DNA of 64,000 bases from Chitinophagaceae bacterium (GCA_017307755.1 JAFKGQ010000013.1:305005-369004); one strand, 5' to 3'; positions 1 to 9,247 are shown, counted from the first letter of the stretch. Notes: a model not told the origin generated them from the letters alone. Made by a program: numbers and translations.

Positions 1-126
1 CTGGCGAACCCATTCTTCAGGGGTAAGACGGACCCATATTTTCCTCAGCTCGTCCCATATCTCCTCCTTCTTTCGCTGGGGCTCTCTTATCTTGAAGGGG
101 TGGGTAGGATAGTAGATCTTGATCAT
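1..126 (-). CDS. HsdR N-terminal-domain-like protein (5' part only)
   Basis: The first 42 codons of a minus-strand gene that leaves the window at base 1; the ATG is at 126. The visible protein begins MIKIYYPTHPFKIREPQRKK and continues to a TPEEWVRQ motif. From memory this N-terminus is that of the Bacteroidota proteins annotated as type I restriction enzyme HsdR N-terminal domain proteins, which are short, usually stand alone and are not known to belong to an active restriction system. The gene is divergent from the AMP nucleosidase gene with 30 bp between starts, so the two share a promoter region that contains the palindrome TAAATTTA at 145-152. Function is not established and most of the protein is outside the window. 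Confidence 0.6.
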   Translation of the reverse strand, partial: MIKIYYPTHPFKIREPQRKKEEIWDELRKIWVRLTPEEWVRQ

Positions 127-156
127 GTTGCCGAAACTATTTGTTAAATTTACGGA

Positions 157-927
157 ATGAAAACCAAAGACGAAATCGTCCACAACTGGCTGCCCCGCTA
201 TACCGGTCAACAACTGGAAAACTTCGGCAAGTATATACTACTCACCAACTTCGAAAATTATGTACAATTGTTCGCCGACTGGCACAGTGTGGAGATAGTA
301 GGTCTGCACAAACCCATGCAGTGTGCTACGGCGGGGGATATCACGATCATCAACTTCGGTATGGGAAGTCCCGGCGCCGCTACCATCATGGACTTGCTCA
401 CCGCCATCGAGCCAAAGGCCGTCCTGTTCCTGGGAAAATGCGGTGGGTTAAAGCGGCGGAATAAGCTGGGGGACCTCATCCTGCCCATTGCGGCTATACG
501 TGGCGAGGGTACCTCCAACGATTATTTTCCACCCGAAGTGCCTGCGCTGCCGGCCTTTGCCTTACAGAAGGCCATTTCCACCACCATCCGGGAATACGCG
601 GTGGATTATTGGACAGGGACGGTCTATACGACCAATAGGCGGGTGTGGGAGCATGACGAAACCTTCAAGGAATATCTGAAAAAGATAAGAGCCTATGCCA
701 TCGACATGGAGACGGCCACCATTTTCTCCGTAGGTTTTTTTAATAAAATACCCACCGGGGCGTTACTCCTGGTAAGCGATCAACCCATGGTGCCGGAAGG
801 GGTCAAGACCGCGGAAAGCGATCTGAAGATCACCTCCCAATATGTGGAAACCCATATCAAGATCGGTATCGACTCATTAAAACAGCTGATCAACAATGGA
901 GTTACAGTAAGACATCTGCGCTTTTAA
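157..927 (+). CDS. amn: AMP nucleosidase
   Basis: Predicted to hydrolyse AMP to adenine and ribose 5-phosphate, a cytoplasmic purine-salvage step. The 256-residue protein fits the short Bacteroidota form, which lacks the extra N-terminal domain of the Escherichia coli enzyme. It shows the phosphorylase-fold hallmarks: a phosphate-loop-like segment INFGMGSPGAATIMDLL (about residues 65-82), FLGKCGGL (about 91-98), and the nucleoside-binding IDMETATIFSVGFF near residue 187, followed by LLVSDQPMVPEGVK. The ATG at 157 is the first in frame after the divergent HsdR-like gene. A purine nucleoside phosphorylase is the main alternative, but IDMETATIF and the overall layout favour AMP nucleosidase. Confidence 0.88.
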   Translation: MKTKDEIVHNWLPRYTGQQLENFGKYILLTNFENYVQLFADWHSVEIVGLHKPMQCATAGDITIINFGMGSPGAATIMDLLTAIEPKAVLFLGKCGGLKRRNKLGDLILPIAAIRGEGTSNDYFPPEVPALPAFALQKAISTTIREYAVDYWTGTVYTTNRRVWEHDETFKEYLKKIRAYAIDMETATIFSVGFFNKIPTGALLLVSDQPMVPEGVKTAESDLKITSQYVETHIKIGIDSLKQLINNGVTVRHLRF

Positions 928-1000
928 AGCCCTCCCCCATCGTCCCGCCGCACCTCATGCAACGATGCATCTGCTGTTCTTGTCAAATAAAGAAAAAGCT

Positions 1001-1387
1001 ATGCACCGGATATTTCAACTGCCGCTGTTCTTTGGCATTATCATCTTTGGAGCCTGTAAATCCTCCAGGATGCATGCTGCAGGACCTTTTACAGGCAAAG
1101 TAATAGGAAGCATCTGTTCTCAATACACCATACAGCTGGTGTCGGGTGATATGGACCCTGCACGTTATGTGGAGACATGGAAACGCAGCACAGATGACAG
1201 CGTCTATCACAAAGTGTTTGCCGTCAGTAATTATTGCTATTTCAACACGCAGGGGCTTCAAAAAGGTGACGTTTTTCAATTCAGGCTTTTATCCAGCAAG
1301 CCAGCAGAGAATTGCGCCGTTTGTCTGATCTACGAACCTACTCCTCCTATCTCCAATACTATTGAGGTCGTCCAATCGAATAAATAG
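1001..1387 (+). CDS. Small predicted lipoprotein, unknown function
   Basis: A 128-residue protein. The ATG at 1001 is preferred over the upstream in-frame ATG at 965 because it gives a clean lipoprotein signal, MHRIFQLPLFFGIIIFGAC, with the lipobox cysteine in FGAC. The mature part has four more cysteines (SICSQ, YCYF, NCAVC), which suggests disulfides in an exported protein. There is no domain I recognise. It lies between AMP nucleosidase and a peptide-type ABC ATPase on the same strand. An exported role is inferred from the signal only. Confidence 0.7.
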   Translation: MHRIFQLPLFFGIIIFGACKSSRMHAAGPFTGKVIGSICSQYTIQLVSGDMDPARYVETWKRSTDDSVYHKVFAVSNYCYFNTQGLQKGDVFQFRLLSSKPAENCAVCLIYEPTPPISNTIEVVQSNK

Positions 1388-1424
1388 CTATCTTACGACT
1401 GCGAAAAAAATTCGTCGTCGCTGC

Positions 1425-3059
1425 ATGTCCTCTTTATTATCGATCCGTGATCTTACCATCGGGTTTCAAACAGATGCCGGCTTATCGCCGGGCGTAAAGG
1501 GTATCCACCTGGAGGTCAGCCGTGGAGAGATCGTTGCCCTGGTCGGCGAGTCGGGGTCGGGTAAATCCATTACCTCCTTATCGATCCTCCAGCTGCTGCC
1601 CATGCCGCCGGCCCGGATAAGCACAGGGCAAATACTTTTTACCACGCGTGATGGCGCCACCATCGATCTGCTCCGCCAAAGCCCCGGGTCCATGCAGGCT
1701 ATCCGTGGCAACGAGATCGCCATGATCTTCCAGGAACCCATGACCTCCCTGAATCCTGTATTCACCTGCGGACATCAGGTGAAGGAAGCCATACGGATAC
1801 ATAGGAAATTATCTGCCGGGGCGGCACGTGCAGCCACCCTCACCCTGTTTGAAAAAGTCCGGTTGCCAGACCCCGCGGGTATCTATTCCAGGTATCCGCA
1901 CCAACTCAGCGGAGGACAAAAACAGCGGGTGATGATCGCGATGGCCATGAGCAACAGGCCATCGCTGTTGATCTGTGACGAACCCACCACGGCCCTGGAC
2001 GTGACCGTACAGAAGACCATCCTCCGGCTCATCCGTGAATTGCAGCAGACAGAGGATATAGGTGTCATCTTTATCACCCACGACCTGGGCGTAGTGGCCG
2101 AGATAGCAGACAGGGCGCTGGTACTGTATAAAGGTGAGATAAAAGAACAGGGCAGCGTCGAACAACTGTTCCGCCGGCCACAGGACCCTTACACGCAAAG
2201 CCTCGTACACCGATGGCAGGAATTGCAATCCCCTCCATCCGCCGCCCCCCCTGCATCGGACGGCATCCTTGTACAGGTACGCAACCTCCAGGTATATTAC
2301 CCGTCCCGGAAAAGTTTCCTCGGCAAGCCCCTCGCCTATACGAAAGCCGTCGACAACGTCAGCTTCGATATCTATAAAGGCGAAACCCTGGGTCTAGTAG
2401 GTGAGTCGGGCTGCGGCAAGACCACCTTGGGCAGGGCGCTGCTCAGACTGCTGGAGCCCACCGGCGGAAGCATTCTCTTTGAAGGAAAGGAGCTGTCCGC
2501 CTACAGCCGCCAGGAGCTAAAAAAATTACGCAGTCATATACAGATAGTCTTCCAGGACCCCTACTCTTCCCTCAATCCCCGTATAACTATCGGCGCTGCC
2601 ATTTCGGAAGTTTTACAGGTACATCACCCCTGGCTCACCAGCCGGCAGCGCAAACAACAGGTGGTGGAGCTCCTGGAAAAAGTAAGCCTTTCCGCTGATC
2701 ATTATGATCGATATCCCCACGAGTTCTCCGGGGGACAAAGACAAAGGGTTGTCATCGCCCGGGCGCTTGTCCTGCGGCCGTCCTTTGTCGTATGCGATGA
2801 GTCTGTATCCGCCCTGGATGTAAGTGTACAAGCCCAGGTTCTCAGCCTGCTGGATGATCTGAAAAAAGAGTTTGGTTTTACAGTGGTATTTATCTCTCAC
2901 GATCTTTCGGTCATCAGGTATATCAGTGATCGTATACTGGTGATGAACAAAGGCAGGATCGAAGAGATCGGGGAGGCAGAGGAAGTATATAACCACCCGC
3001 ACTCGGAGTATACAAAAAAGCTTATCGCCGCCATTCCGAAGGGCATCGTCAATATGTAA
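1425..3059 (+). CDS. Fused duplicated ABC transporter ATPase, oligopeptide/nickel type
   Basis: A 544-residue ATPase with two complete nucleotide-binding domains in tandem, like DppD fused to DppF (YejF/GsiA layout). The first half has Walker A GESGSGKSIT, signature LSGGQKQR and Walker B LLICDEPTTALD; the second has GESGCGKTTLG, FSGGQRQR and VVCDESVSALD. Each half ends with the oligopeptide-family C-terminal extension (RRPQDPYTQSL and NHPHSEYTKKL). The second Walker B reads DES where DEP is usual. Start ATG 1425 (MSSLLSIRDL) is chosen over an upstream in-frame ATG at 1362 that would overlap the lipoprotein gene. No permease or binding-protein gene is nearby, so the substrate is unknown. The 3' end overlaps the convergent OmpA-like gene by 11 bp. 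Confidence 0.92.
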   Translation: MSSLLSIRDLTIGFQTDAGLSPGVKGIHLEVSRGEIVALVGESGSGKSITSLSILQLLPMPPARISTGQILFTTRDGATIDLLRQSPGSMQAIRGNEIAMIFQEPMTSLNPVFTCGHQVKEAIRIHRKLSAGAARAATLTLFEKVRLPDPAGIYSRYPHQLSGGQKQRVMIAMAMSNRPSLLICDEPTTALDVTVQKTILRLIRELQQTEDIGVIFITHDLGVVAEIADRALVLYKGEIKEQGSVEQLFRRPQDPYTQSLVHRWQELQSPPSAAPPASDGILVQVRNLQVYYPSRKSFLGKPLAYTKAVDNVSFDIYKGETLGLVGESGCGKTTLGRALLRLLEPTGGSILFEGKELSAYSRQELKKLRSHIQIVFQDPYSSLNPRITIGAAISEVLQVHHPWLTSRQRKQQVVELLEKVSLSADHYDRYPHEFSGGQRQRVVIARALVLRPSFVVCDESVSALDVSVQAQVLSLLDDLKKEFGFTVVFISHDLSVIRYISDRILVMNKGRIEEIGEAEEVYNHPHSEYTKKLIAAIPKGIVNM

Positions 3060-4203
3060 GGACGATCTCCACCCGTCGGTTGCGGGCTTTCCCTGACGGC
3101 GTATCATTGCCGGCCAGAGGACGCCGTGAGCCATAGCCGTTCACGCTTATGGAAGCCTGCAGATCAGGCAGCTTTTTTACGATATAATCCCGGATGCTGG
3201 CAGCCCTTCGCAACGACAGCGCATCATTCCATTCGTCGGAAGCCGTATTATCCGTGTGTCCGTTGACCTCGATCCTGGCAGGCTTCTTCACCCCGATCTT
3301 TACAAGAAAGCTGTCCAGCTGTCGCGCATAGCCCGCTTTGATCTCGCTGCTGTTGGTTGAAAAAAATATACCCGGCACAAGCAGGGTATCCGCCGGAGGC
3401 GGGATAAACAGGGGTGGCGGAGGTTGGATGCCGGCCAGCGTATCGTGCGATGACTGCAGGGGAATGCTGTTGCCGGGCAGTGAATCCAGGTAAATATGCC
3501 TGGTATGCCGGTGACGCTCTTCGTATACGATGGAGTGTGTATAGGCATAGGAGTTGCACCCTTTTTCCGCTGTATCGGCTGCTGTAAGGCTGATGCTGTC
3601 GATGCAGAACAGGATATCACTGTGGCCGGACTTCCTGAGCTTTTTTTCCACGCTGCGCGGGTAAGACCCCGATGCCATCACATTCCCGATGAGAAAGAAC
3701 TTTTTCTCCTCGTCGACGGCAAACCGCCGCCGCACAAGCATCCATCCATTATTATCCCTTGCCGTCACATCTGCTTTCGACAGGCTGAAGGAGGGCGTGA
3801 TCTTTCCAATAACGGAAGGAGCTCTCGTCGGGTCTGCTGCCGTCAACACAACATCCAGATGGGTAAAAGGGTACTCTCCGGTGTAAAGCCAGAACACAAG
3901 ATCATATTCTTTCCCCGCCTTAAGAGGGCATAAGGTCATTGTATAGGGAAAGGTCCGCCCCTGCATCGGCGCATATATGTTGTCGTAAATAATAGGCATG
4001 ACGCACTCCCCATCCTTGGGCGGAGGCCATTTGACCTTTGTAGTGGTTACGATAAACCAGGCTGCCGGGGCGCATTGGGCATGATATTCCGTGCAGGTGT
4101 TGTAGTCTTCAAAACTGTTGTTGGCAAGCAGGTTCGGCTGCTGGCAGTTGACCGCCAGCGGAAGACAGCATAATGACAGCCAGATCAGTCTAATCTTCAT
4201 CAT
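3049..4203 (-). CDS. OmpA-family outer-membrane protein
   Basis: A 384-residue exported protein. It has a signal peptide (MKIRLIWLSLCCLPLAVNC) followed by a beta-rich N-terminal domain (NLLANNSFEDYNTC onwards), and a C-terminal OmpA/MotB peptidoglycan-binding domain from about residue 275: VNGHTDNTASDEWNDALSLR, then INGYGS-like SVNGYGSRRPLAGN and ARNRRVEIVLTY. The TD...L..RRA..I...L pattern is the peptidoglycan-binding helix-loop of the family. The N-terminal region resembles the carbohydrate-binding-like domain found before OmpA domains in Bacteroidota. The start overlaps the end of the upstream TraB-like gene by 14 bp, which implies translational coupling. The likely role is tethering the outer membrane to peptidoglycan. 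Confidence 0.85.
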   Translation of the reverse strand: MMKIRLIWLSLCCLPLAVNCQQPNLLANNSFEDYNTCTEYHAQCAPAAWFIVTTTKVKWPPPKDGECVMPIIYDNIYAPMQGRTFPYTMTLCPLKAGKEYDLVFWLYTGEYPFTHLDVVLTAADPTRAPSVIGKITPSFSLSKADVTARDNNGWMLVRRRFAVDEEKKFFLIGNVMASGSYPRSVEKKLRKSGHSDILFCIDSISLTAADTAEKGCNSYAYTHSIVYEERHRHTRHIYLDSLPGNSIPLQSSHDTLAGIQPPPPLFIPPPADTLLVPGIFFSTNSSEIKAGYARQLDSFLVKIGVKKPARIEVNGHTDNTASDEWNDALSLRRAASIRDYIVKKLPDLQASISVNGYGSRRPLAGNDTPSGKARNRRVEIVLTY

Positions 4204-7200
4204 GATCGCTGTAATAATCGTTGTCGAGATAGAAGGAGTTGGCGCTTTTACGTTTAGAGAACAGGAATTGTTTCAGTTGTTTTTCATATTGCTCATGCAC
4301 TGGGATGCCGGGTCGTATTTTTTTCCCGGTAAGCCGCACGAACTCGCCGTCCGTACAGACCTCCTTTAGATTGAGGGGTTGCAGACCGCTGAGGCCCATC
4401 TGCCATTCATCATCCTTGCCCATCTTATATCTGAAGAAATAGATATATCCCTTGCGCTGCCGGAATTGCACGATCTTTTTGTCCACCAGTTGTACCTCAA
4501 AGAAGTCATTGTCCCCCTTGTTGCTGCTGACCAGCAGACTACGCGCAATATCCACTTGGTTATGAAAGTTGCGGGGAAAGAGGTCGGCTTTATGGATATC
4601 AGTCAGCTCGCTCAATAGCGTGCTTCTGTATTGATCACTGGCCGCCAGGGTACGGATGATGCTGTCGGCCACAGGGCGGCCATTCCGCAACATCAGCAGG
4701 GTGGTGCTGAGACGAAGGGCGGGGTCGCGGCTCTTCAGCAGTTTGTGGAAAAACTGGGGGATAGTGACATTCCTGTCATAAAAAGGCATCAGCAGTACAG
4801 CATAATCCGCCAACTGTGCATCCGCATCATTGTCCCCATCCACCCTGACGGCTCCATCGTCATCATCCTCCGCCTTCTGCAGTCTTTTTTCATCACGGCC
4901 TTCCTGTTTCTTCCATTGGATCCTGGCGTCAAAATATAATTGACTGAAATAGGATTCAAAGTCGGTGCTTCGCAGGTATCCGCTATCCACCAGAGTAGCC
5001 AGTAGGGACTGGATATTGAACTTATAGTCGTCTACGGTAGCCAGCTGTAGGAGGTCGGGGAAGAGGGTTTTGGCAAGGGCCAGCGAATCCCGCAGGTCCT
5101 GGAACAGGTAGTTATAGTCTGATCCATTCTCGAATACGGGAGGGTCCTGCACCAGCATCCCCTTCAGCAACTGGTATGCCGGAAGGGTCTTGTGACGAGC
5201 AAGGGCCCTGAAAACTACGTTCTGGAAGGTGCTGGTGTCGCCCGCCCGCTCGTAGATATCCCTGAGCCCCTCCACTACTGCATTTATATTGGCAGAGTCG
5301 TTGATATAACCCAGTTCATTGATCAGACGGGTCTTTGTCTCAAAATAATCTTTTCCGTTGTACGGCAACGTACGGATGGCCTTCAACAAGACCGGCAGCC
5401 CTCCCGGAGCGCCAAACCAGACGTTGGGAATAGCCTCTTTTGCTTTTCTGCTGAGCAGGGAATCCTTGCTGTAAAAGTCGTTGAAGAAAGTATCCAGCTT
5501 ACTGGCAAAGACAGGAGGGCCTAATTTTTTATCCAGAGGGCGGAGGCTGGCATAAAAACGATCGATAAAGGCGGATGTCTCCTGTAACGTATCCCTCAGT
5601 GACACCACGCGAAACAAGCGATTGTCCTTCAAAAATATCCAGGAAGTGATACAACGGGAGGTGTTGGTGTCAACCAGCAGATATCTATATCCTTGTATCT
5701 GACGCAAGGGCTGTTTATCCCGTATGACAAGGTCCTCCCGCAGCCGCCGCTCGCCCGACTGCTCTTTCCAAAAGGAGACGGAATCCTTGGGGAAATAGTA
5801 TTTGGGGAAGGTTTCCATAGACACAAATATGGCCTCTCCTGTGGAGTCGTTCTGGAAAAGGGCCGTTTTGGCGCGAGGCCAATAGTTGTTGTAATCCGGG
5901 ACAGAATTCAGGAACTCTTCGCTGGAAGCGCGCTCTATGAGCCCTCTCAATCCCGCATCGATATCTGGTACGATGGGTGTCGTGACGCTAATATTGATGA
6001 ACGTATCCACATAATTGTGGAAAGCGGTGTATTTGTAGGGCGTAAATTCAAAGGAATTAAAGAACAGGGGGAATGTCTTGTCCTTACCATGACTTCTGCT
6101 TGCCAGCAAATAATAGTGAGGTCCTTTGATAAGGAACCTTGCCCGCACATACGATCCGTCTTTCAGCTGATAGACGGCATCCAGACACGGATAGCCTCTA
6201 TACAGACCCGTACGCCGGGTGACGGACCTTTCGATCCATTCGGAAAGATGGAAGCTTTCTTCCATCAGGGCCAGGTCGGCGGTGTCTTCCTCTAAGAAAT
6301 GATAGTTCTGTACCGTCTTTTTCCAGATGAGAAAGGCGTCTCCTGTGGCTGAATCGACAGATTCATATTCCCAGCGGGTGATACCGTCAGGATTGGAAGT
6401 ATTCCTATATCCGGCAGGCTGGCGGGGAAGCCGGACCTGGAAGCCCCCCTGTGGAGGGGAGAAGTCTGTCCATCCGGCAGAGCCCGTCTGACGGATGCTG
6501 ATCGAGCCAAAGAACTGCTCGGCCTCTTTACCTTCCACATAGTTGTTATTACCGCTCATTTTAAAGACCAGTACCTCATAAGGGGTCACCAGGATATTAT
6601 ATCGCTGTATGTCGCCCCGCCGGGTCCTGCCTGTGATGTCAAAGCCCTTATACCCGCTGCGGATAATCGGGGTTCTTTTCAATATCTTACCCGGGATATT
6701 CTCATACAACAGGCTATCCACTTTTCGGAGAATGGTTTCTTCTTTCTGCCCCAGGAAGCTGCTGTGGGTCTTCACCCGGCCGATCATATAGTAAGCTCCG
6801 TTGCCCATATCGGCATATTGCCAGCTGTCGGCCATACGGCTTTCATTACGGCGGTATAATTTGCCGGGCAGCTGGACGGAAAAATCCCCGTCGTCGGCGG
6901 TAAAGGTCGAAAAGGTGACGGGGACCCTGATCTTATCGATATCGTCCTTTTGAGTGGCGTCACGGTCAGGCATGGTGATTGGCCGAAGGGTATACCCCTT
7001 CCTCCTCAGGATCTCGATGACCCCTCTTTTACCGGGAAGGTGGGCGGCGCCTACCCCTACAAAAAGGGAGTGATATTTTACAATGCTGTCGATGCTGGCG
7101 GCCTGGATCTCATTCCGCCGATAGAGAAACTTCTCCAGATACGATTCCGAGGGCTGAAGGAGTTTTTCCAGGGAGTCGAGCATGTCCAGATCGCCCTTTC

Positions 7201-7891
7201 TGTATGCCTCCTGCGTCTTTTTCTCCAGCTCATAGGGAGAGGGGCCGTCCGTATCGGAAGCTTTTTTCTTTTTGTCCTTCATCATGTCCTGGGCGGCCTC
7301 CATCACCAGCTGCTCCGTCTGGAAATAGTCTTCGACGCCTGTGGCCTGTTTACCCAGTTTCCTGCCTGTCTGGTAAATATACAGGTCCAGGTAGGTGTCT
7401 TCCTCAAAGTCTGCACGAGTCTGGAAAGTACGGTAAAGCAGCCCGTTGATGACGGTAGGTTCATCGCTAAGGGCCGATTTGAGCTTATCGTCATATTTCT
7501 CCAGCTGGAAGGATTTTTCATTGATATAGTCGCCTGGTGCGCCCTGGGTATAGCTGCGGAGATTAGTCTGCATCTTTTGAAATCGGAACAGCTGGTCCTG
7601 CCAGAGCTGGGGATCCAGTTCCAGGGCTACCACCTCGGCATTACGGATATCCAGATAAAACGAGTCGCTTAGGTGAAAAACAAGCTTACTACTGACGTGC
7701 ATGGTGCCGAACAGGTAAGAAGGCTTTTTCAGGCCATTGCCGGTGATCTCCCATAATAAGGCCGGGTATTTCTTTTCCGCTCGCCGCTGAGCTGTCAGAA
7801 CGGATGCCGGAAGGAGGAAAAGGAAAAGCGCCACAACATACTTTCTCAAAGGGGTCAATCTCATTATCTGTAGGCTTAATCGGTGGTTCAT
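4190..7891 (-). CDS. Large TraB/GumN-domain exported protein
   Basis: A 1233-residue protein with an N-terminal hydrophobic signal region (LRKYVVALFLFLLPASVLTA). Residues of about 45-310 form a TraB/GumN domain: LWEITGNGLKKPSYLFGTMH near the start, and the closing motif GVGAAHLPGKRGVIEILRRK. The GTMHV and GAAHLPG motifs are family-defining and are probably metal-binding residues. The remaining 900 residues are unlike a standard TraB protein (about 280-300 residues) and show no domain I recognise; a repeated pattern of beta-rich blocks with FxSI/FxSF-type segments and then helical repeats is visible. An alternative ATG lies at 7864. It overlaps the downstream OmpA-like gene by 14 bp, so the pair probably acts together in the envelope. 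Confidence 0.8.
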   Translation of the reverse strand: MNHRLSLQIMRLTPLRKYVVALFLFLLPASVLTAQRRAEKKYPALLWEITGNGLKKPSYLFGTMHVSSKLVFHLSDSFYLDIRNAEVVALELDPQLWQDQLFRFQKMQTNLRSYTQGAPGDYINEKSFQLEKYDDKLKSALSDEPTVINGLLYRTFQTRADFEEDTYLDLYIYQTGRKLGKQATGVEDYFQTEQLVMEAAQDMMKDKKKKASDTDGPSPYELEKKTQEAYRKGDLDMLDSLEKLLQPSESYLEKFLYRRNEIQAASIDSIVKYHSLFVGVGAAHLPGKRGVIEILRRKGYTLRPITMPDRDATQKDDIDKIRVPVTFSTFTADDGDFSVQLPGKLYRRNESRMADSWQYADMGNGAYYMIGRVKTHSSFLGQKEETILRKVDSLLYENIPGKILKRTPIIRSGYKGFDITGRTRRGDIQRYNILVTPYEVLVFKMSGNNNYVEGKEAEQFFGSISIRQTGSAGWTDFSPPQGGFQVRLPRQPAGYRNTSNPDGITRWEYESVDSATGDAFLIWKKTVQNYHFLEEDTADLALMEESFHLSEWIERSVTRRTGLYRGYPCLDAVYQLKDGSYVRARFLIKGPHYYLLASRSHGKDKTFPLFFNSFEFTPYKYTAFHNYVDTFINISVTTPIVPDIDAGLRGLIERASSEEFLNSVPDYNNYWPRAKTALFQNDSTGEAIFVSMETFPKYYFPKDSVSFWKEQSGERRLREDLVIRDKQPLRQIQGYRYLLVDTNTSRCITSWIFLKDNRLFRVVSLRDTLQETSAFIDRFYASLRPLDKKLGPPVFASKLDTFFNDFYSKDSLLSRKAKEAIPNVWFGAPGGLPVLLKAIRTLPYNGKDYFETKTRLINELGYINDSANINAVVEGLRDIYERAGDTSTFQNVVFRALARHKTLPAYQLLKGMLVQDPPVFENGSDYNYLFQDLRDSLALAKTLFPDLLQLATVDDYKFNIQSLLATLVDSGYLRSTDFESYFSQLYFDARIQWKKQEGRDEKRLQKAEDDDDGAVRVDGDNDADAQLADYAVLLMPFYDRNVTIPQFFHKLLKSRDPALRLSTTLLMLRNGRPVADSIIRTLAASDQYRSTLLSELTDIHKADLFPRNFHNQVDIARSLLVSSNKGDNDFFEVQLVDKKIVQFRQRKGYIYFFRYKMGKDDEWQMGLSGLQPLNLKEVCTDGEFVRLTGKKIRPGIPVHEQYEKQLKQFLFSKRKSANSFYLDNDYYSDHDED

Positions 7892-7960
7892 GAAGTTGCA
7901 TAAAAGACGGGAAATCAGGAAAAATATTTTACCGTCGGTGGAACTTCCTCCAAAAGTTTA

Positions 7961-7992
7961 TTTGGATACGCCTCGTTTTTTCCTTACCTTCG
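7961..7992 (+). promoter_or_regulatory. Predicted queA promoter (Bacteroidota type)
   Basis: TTTG at 7961-7964, a 20-nt spacer, and TACCTTCG at 7985-7992 match the -33 TTTG and -7 TAnnTTTG elements of the Bacteroidota primary sigma factor with one mismatch. Transcription would begin near base 8000 and leave an untranslated leader of about 128 nt before queA. Confidence 0.6.
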
Positions 7993-8013
7993 CCCGCTTA
8001 AAATCATGCCGTA

Positions 8014-8097
8014 ACATGATATCAAATCGGGTGCCGTAAGACCTGGTTTGTACCGGAAGCCTTCCGTAGTATCATTACCACCTACCTGGTATCATGT
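8014..8097 (+). promoter_or_regulatory. Structured 5' leader of queA with mutually exclusive helices
   Basis: ACATGATATCA (8014-8024) can pair with TGGTATCATGT (8087-8097), ten Watson-Crick pairs and one wobble, closing a 62-nt domain that contains a CGGAA-GCC-TTCCG hairpin (8054-8066). A competing hairpin TACCA-CCTACC-TGGTA (8076-8091) uses the 3' arm of the closing helix, so both cannot form at once. This resembles a regulatory leader. I do not recognise it as a preQ1 riboswitch class. Confidence 0.4.
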
Positions 8098-8127
8098 GCG
8101 AATAGAATAAAAAACAACAGAATCCAC

Positions 8128-9177
8128 ATGAAGCTTTCACAGTTCAAGTTCGACCTTCCCCTAAATCTTATTGCCCAACACCCTGCGAAAAAAAGAGAGG
8201 ACAGCCGTATGATGGTCGTCCATCGTCAGACCGGCCAGATCGAGAACAAGCATTTCAGGGACATCCTCGACTATTTTGATGATAAGGATGTGTTTGTCGT
8301 CAATAACACCAAAGTTTTCCCAGCCCGTATGTATGGCCGCAAGGAGAAGACAGGCGCCAAGATCGAAGTATTCCTTCTTCGTGAATTGAACAAGCCCAAT
8401 CGTCTTTGGGACGTCATCGTAGACCCCGCCCGTAAGATCCGGGTCGGCAACAAGCTCTATTTCGGGGACAATGACGAACTGGTAGCAGAGGTCATCGACA
8501 ATACCACCAGCCGCGGCAGGACCATCCGGTTCCTGTGGGATGGCAATGACGAGGAGTTCCGCCAGGTGCTGGAGCTGCTGGGCGAGACGCCTTTACCAAA
8601 GTATATCAAACGCAAGCCGGACGAGGAGGACAAAGAGCGCTACCAGACCGTATATGCGAAACATGAAGGGGCCGTGGCAGCGCCTACCGCAGGTCTGCAC
8701 TTCAGCAAAGAGTTGATCAAACGTCTGGAGATAAAAGGCGTACGTTTTGCGGAGGTCACTCTCCATACGGGCCTCGGTACCTTCCGTCCCATTGAGGTGG
8801 AAGACCTGAGCAAACACAAGATGGACGCCGAGTACTACCGGATCGAGGAAGACGCCTGCAAGATCGTGAATAAAGCCCGGACGGGCGGCCATCGCATCTG
8901 TAGCATCGGGACCACGACCATGCGTGCCGTAGAGTCTTCTTTCACTGCCGAGAAATTGCTAAAACCTTCCGAAGGCTGGACAAATACTTTTATCCATCCG
9001 CCTTACCAGTTCAATATCGCGGATGCCCTCGTCACCAACTTCCATTTGCCCAAAACTAGCTTACTGATCATGGTATGCGCTTTTGCGGGTTATGATCTGG
9101 CGATGGAGGCATATAAAAAGGCCATCAAGGACAAGTATCGATTCTTTAGCTATGGGGACGCCATGCTGCTATTATAA
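8128..9177 (+). CDS. queA: tRNA preQ1 S-adenosylmethionine ribosyltransferase-isomerase QueA
   Basis: Transfers and isomerises the ribosyl group of S-adenosylmethionine onto 7-aminomethyl-7-deazaguanine in tRNA to give epoxyqueuosine, the penultimate step of queuosine synthesis. The 349-residue protein is full length for the family, starting MKLSQFKFDLP..LIAQHP and showing the conserved DSRMMVVHR, VVNNTKVFPAR, KIEVFLLRE, TAGLHFS, VTLHTGLGTFRP, GTTTMRAVES and ITNFHLPK-type (VTNFHLPKTSLLIMV) blocks. It is monocistronic with its own predicted promoter and an unusually long structured leader. No other queuosine gene is in the window. Confidence 0.97.
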   Translation: MKLSQFKFDLPLNLIAQHPAKKREDSRMMVVHRQTGQIENKHFRDILDYFDDKDVFVVNNTKVFPARMYGRKEKTGAKIEVFLLRELNKPNRLWDVIVDPARKIRVGNKLYFGDNDELVAEVIDNTTSRGRTIRFLWDGNDEEFRQVLELLGETPLPKYIKRKPDEEDKERYQTVYAKHEGAVAAPTAGLHFSKELIKRLEIKGVRFAEVTLHTGLGTFRPIEVEDLSKHKMDAEYYRIEEDACKIVNKARTGGHRICSIGTTTMRAVESSFTAEKLLKPSEGWTNTFIHPPYQFNIADALVTNFHLPKTSLLIMVCAFAGYDLAMEAYKKAIKDKYRFFSYGDAMLLL

Positions 9178-9203
9178 GTGCCTTAAAATTTTAAAATTTC
9201 TTT

Positions 9204-9239
9204 GGGGAAGGGGTCATTTCGGTCCCTTTTCCTATTTTT
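9204..9239 (+). terminator. Probable intrinsic terminator after queA
   Basis: GGAAGGGG (9206-9213) can pair with CCCTTTTCC (9224-9232), partly by G-U pairs, followed by TATTTTT. It lies between the queA stop and the next gene, which starts at 9248. Confidence 0.45.
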
Positions 9240-9247
9240 AGGATCAT

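Noticed and set aside
145..152. TAAATTTA palindrome before AMP nucleosidase as a promoter
   Set aside because: It lacks a TTTG at the right distance and would imply a leaderless transcript; only mentioned as a shared divergent region.
8014..8097. preQ1 riboswitch of a known class in the queA leader
   Set aside because: The short preQ1-I consensus and other known patterns are not visible; kept as an unclassified structured leader.
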